This document shows, piece after piece, positions 61,901 to 64,000 of a stretch of DNA of 64,000 bases. Each line of letters opens with the position of its first letter. The first letter of the stretch is position 1. Source of the DNA: Oikopleura dioica (lineage: Eukaryota > Chordata > Appendicularia > Copelata > Oikopleuridae); NCBI GenBank assembly GCA_907165135.1, contig OU015569.1:12090501-12154500 (forward strand), given 5' to 3'. The position numbers and the translations under genes were made by a program. The notes under the pieces were generated by a model, which saw nothing but the letters and a program-made list of their open reading frames with translations, searched no databases and was not told the DNA's origin.

Positions 61901-62806
61901 GAATCTGGTCTCGAAAACCTGTGTAGAAAACCTGAGTCAGGTTTCGAGGACCTAAAATGAAAAGCCGCGTAGCGGCTTTTAAAACGAAGCCGCGAAGCGG
62001 CTTCGCCATTATTAGAAATAAAATCAAAGAGATTGTATAGCGAAGCCGCTTCGCGGCTTCGTTTTTTAAAAAGCCGCTACGCGGCTTTTCATTTTAGGTC
62101 CTCGAAACCTGACTCAGGTTTTTTACACAGGTTGCCGAGCCCAGGTTCAGAATGCTGTTAAAATTATTTTCATTCTTCAAAAATTGAAAAATCAAAACCA
62201 GTGGCCGGCTACGGCAGTAAACAAGGAAGTGGCAGTCAACAAGCGACGGCGAAAAAGATCTGATTGGAAAAACACCGACTGGAACTGCCGTCCCCTTCGC
62301 CGGAAAAAACGAAAAAGGATTTTCCTCGAAGATCAAGAAATTCGCCAACGTGGTCGATTTGTCGAACGGGGAGTCGAAGGCGCTGCGGCCGGAAGACGTC
62401 AAAGACGGACTCTACTATTTCCAGTGGCAGTTCTCGCCCGTCACCAGTCGATTTAAAAGAGACGTGATCTTCAGCCAGCGGCACCAGTTCTTCGGAATGC
62501 AGTTTTGGATGAAGTGCGAGCTCGACGGGCAGCTCAAGATCTCGCTCTCGAAGGGAGCCGCCATCAAGTGGCAGTACAAGGTCATTCAGGACGCGCAGCA
62601 GAGCGTCTCTGGAGAACACAAGGGAAACTTTTACAGCTGGAAGAAGGTGCTCTGCCAGAACAACTGCGCACTAGGTAAAAAATGCGAATTTACGATGATT
62701 TTTATCCATCTCTCTTTCAGATTCGCAGAAAGTGTATATCGACCGCGACGCAGAACTGATAGAAGTGCAGCTAGTAGTGACGCATTATCGCCCCGAGCTC
62801 GCTTAG
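58910..62806 (+). CDS. Ser/Thr-rich, Gly-Trp repeat protein with novel C-terminal domain (paralog 2), about 650 aa
   Basis: Exons 58910-59071, 59444-59751, 60054-60131, 60288-about 60426, about 60670-60864, 60914-60990, 61040-61292, 61544-61858, 62202-62674, 62721-62806. The start (SDSESSSSCSDPSDDWEND) matches paralog 1. Exon 2 is Ser/Thr/Lys low complexity. Exons 3-7 encode a helical domain (about 200 aa) with no known match. Exon 8 has CRDCKIREL then four SGWG/TWGG repeats. Exons 9-10 form a compact domain rich in Trp, Phe and Tyr (YYFQWQFSPVTSRF, FFGMQFWMKCELDG, FYSWKKVLCQNNC) ending HYRPELA. Open points: the exon 4 donor is not GT; exon 7 to 8 is one base out of phase; exon 9 changes frame near 62251 (AAAAA run). 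One added base at GGG 61291-61293 and at the A run would fix both. AATAAA at 62872. Confidence 0.55.
59767..59884. mobile_element. family A foldback, simple form
   Basis: Intron 2 of paralog 2. GAGCTCGGCAACCTGTGTAG to CACAGATTGCCGAGCC; ends five bases before the next copy. Confidence 0.75.
59889..59987. mobile_element. family A foldback, simple form
   Basis: The same intron, directly following the previous copy. Left end GGGCTCAATAACCTGTGCAA; right end cut after CTACACAGG. Confidence 0.7.
60480..60655. other. A/T-rich intron stretch
   Basis: Long runs of TAATTATTA type between exons 4 and 5 of paralog 2. Nothing else was recognised. Confidence 0.5.
61315..61500. mobile_element. family A inner core only
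   Basis: Intron 7 of paralog 2. AAAAGCCGCTGCGCGGCTTT and GAAGCCGCAAAGCGGCTTCG hairpins are intact; outer CTGAGTCAGG arms are gone. Confidence 0.7.
61906..62143. mobile_element. family A foldback, full compound form
   Basis: Intron 8 of paralog 2. CTGGTCTCGAAAACCTGTGT to CACAGGTTGCCGAGCCCAG, with both hairpin pairs nearly perfect. Confidence 0.8.
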
Positions 62807-63074
62807 TTACAGTAATACCCTGCTTTTCCTTCTCTCCTGTTTCCCTCTTTGCCACTCCAGCAGTTACTGTCTCAATAAACTTATTCTTCCATTCGAAACC
62901 GATTTCGTTTTTTTAAATGAAGAAAACAGTTTGTTTTTATTTATTTTTTTTTTACAGAATAGGTCATGTTTTATTCTCATGCATTTCGATAAGCAAAGGA
63001 GCTATCTCTTCGCCGCTATAATTTATATAAATCGATCACGTGTTTTGAATAAAAGAATGATTGTTTTTTTTCAG
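62807..63074. other. convergent 3' spacer
   Basis: 3' UTR of paralog 2 (AATAAA 62872) on the plus strand, and duplicated 3' flank of the kinase-protease copy on the minus strand (AAACACGTGATCG near 63035). Confidence 0.5.
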
Positions 63075-63510
63075 TCATCGAGTTCTAGTCAGAGTAATTG
63101 AATAAGCTTGCGGCAGAATATACCATTTTTCAGTTTCCATGTTGAATTCTTCGTTCACTAACTCAACGAACTCGTTGTTGTCTCCATAAAAAACAAAGTC
63201 GTTGTAGCTGTTGTAGCAGTTTTCCATCATTTCGTAAACGGCGTAGAATTCTCTTGAAACTGGAATTCTGATTTGAGAGCCGGAATGGTCGATGAGCGTG
63301 TTTTGGAGAATGAATTCGGAGTTTTCGATTCGGTCCAGCACCATTTGGTGGAAAATCATTGATCGGTCGGGATTTAGATATGCGCCGGTGACGGTTAGGG
63401 GACGGGAGAAGACGAAGTTGCCATGGAGGAGGACTTAATTTAATTTTTATTTGATTTTTAGTTTTGAATTTTTACCTTGCTCGAAATCGAAATTGGCAGT
63501 TATCGAGTGC
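63075..63510 (-). pseudogene. 5'-truncated inverted copy of the kinase-protease 3' end
   Basis: On the minus strand, exon 63433-63075 (359 nt, the same length as exon 5 of the gene at 33905-36794), a 42-nt intron and about 30 nt of the preceding exon are preserved, plus 3' flanking DNA. The frame is open with only a few substitutions (EMMENCYNSYNDFVF against EMMEDCYNSYQDFVY). It contains the His and Asn positions of the papain-like region but not the Cys or the kinase domain. Similarity ends near 63510, where CTTCGGGGT repeats begin. Retention of the intron shows DNA-level duplication, not retroposition. Confidence 0.75.
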
Positions 63511-63524
63511 TCTGTTCTGGTCAT

Positions 63525-63705
63525 ACGTGGTCAATCTTCGGGGTAGGGATCCCGAAGAATAGACGATTTTAAATACGCTCAATCTTCGGGGTAAAATCCC
63601 GAAGAGCGACCGATAGAAAATGCGGCCAATCTTCGGGGTCTCGAAAATCCGGAGACGAAGAATAACCGATGAACATTGTGGTGAATCTTCGGGGTCAAAA
63701 AAAAC
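63525..63705. repeat. CAATCTTCGGGGT hairpin repeats
   Basis: Four copies of (C/G)AATCTTCGGGGT spaced 50-60 bp apart, the first two followed by ATCCCGAAGA so each unit can form a small hairpin (CTTCGGGGT...ATCCCGAAG). They begin at the breakpoint of the duplicated kinase-protease fragment. Confidence 0.55.
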
Positions 63706-64000
63706 TTTGAAGATGAAAACTATCAAACAAATAGAAATCCGATGCTATTAATTTCAATAAATTTATGAATGAATAATAATTTTATGAATATTATTTTATA
63801 AAAGTGGCCGATATTTCCGACCAAAATTGAGAGATTTCCGAGAAAAAAATTCGTCCTAAAGATTGAAAGCCAATTAAAAACTCTCTTATTGAAAGTTTTT
63901 AACAGTAAACTATAGTAAACTATTTTAAAGTAGAAAATTATCAAATCTGATTGTCCCTTACCTCGGGGCTCCGCCCCTCGGTCCTAAGATGCCGGGGTCT
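63706..64000. other. window end, no gene recognised
   Basis: A/T-rich to about 63950, then a G/C-rich end (CTCGGGGCTCCGCCCCTCGG, which is itself a short hairpin) running into the window edge. Confidence 0.4.

Noticed and set aside
1-64000. tRNA or rRNA genes
   Set aside because: No cloverleaf with A and B boxes and no rRNA core sequence were noticed; a tRNAscan-type search would be needed to exclude them.

Overview
The window is animal (metazoan) nuclear DNA, not prokaryotic. Almost every gene is split by GT-AG introns, polyadenylation signals (AATAAA) follow many stop codons, TTAGGG-type telomere repeats occur inside the sequence, and several genes belong to animal families: an R7-type RGS protein, a claudin-like tetraspan, a galactose-3-O-sulfotransferase, a C-type lectin, COQ5, a Fcf2/TDIF2 protein and an AUTS2/fibrosin-like protein. 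Twelve of the spliced introns are only 40-51 nt, a few candidates are 19-26 nt, and some need GC-AG, GA-AG or GG-AG boundaries. That profile, with dense genes and many short foldback transposons, best fits an appendicularian (larvacean) tunicate. This is an inference from gene structure; no taxon marker was read.

Layout. 0-1.7 kb: foldback repeats. 1.75-5.6 kb (+): AT-hook protein and two tiny genes (54 aa; 85 aa single-pass membrane). 5.7-6.0 kb: hAT-like element made of telomere-like sequence. 6.2-7.3 kb (-): AIG1/ADTRP-like membrane protein. 7.6-12.4 kb: repeats and one 27-codon ORF. 12.4-14.8 kb (+): claudin-like protein. 14.8-19.8 kb: transposons, a GAGCT satellite and an 880-bp palindrome. 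19.8-23.2 kb (+): sulfotransferase with an apparent frameshift, and a small secreted Cys-rich protein. 25.2-26.7 kb (+): a basic protein and a 73-aa protein. 26.9-30 kb: TTAA-flanked elements. 30.1-33.3 kb (+): R7 RGS. 33.9-36.8 kb (+): protein kinase-like protein with a papain-like C-terminal region. 37.0-42.8 kb (-): secreted coiled-coil C-type lectin. 43.7-46.6 kb (-): Fcf2/TDIF2, sharing a 212-bp head-to-head promoter with COQ5 (46.8-48.2 kb, +). 48.3-50.6 kb (+): AUTS2/fibrosin-like. 51.7-56.0 kb (+): tandem pair of helical-repeat proteins with a C-terminal J-domain-like HPD motif. 56.5-62.8 kb (+): two related acidic/Gly-Trp proteins. 63.1-63.5 kb (-): inverted, 5'-truncated copy of the kinase-protease gene's last exon.

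The dominant repeat (here 'family A') is a foldback element with ends resembling GGCTCGGCAACCTGTGTAG and AAACCTGAGTCAGG, often carrying inner GCCGC-type hairpins. About 40 copies were seen, most of them inside introns; one forms most of a COQ5 intron. No transposase gene was recognised for any element, so all appear non-autonomous.

Gene models were assembled by hand by matching splice sites and reading phase across exons. Exon coordinates are therefore predictions. I state where phase arithmetic closes and where it does not. The genes look functionally unrelated, apart from the tandem duplicates, the COQ5-TDIF2 divergent pair and the kinase-protease duplication.
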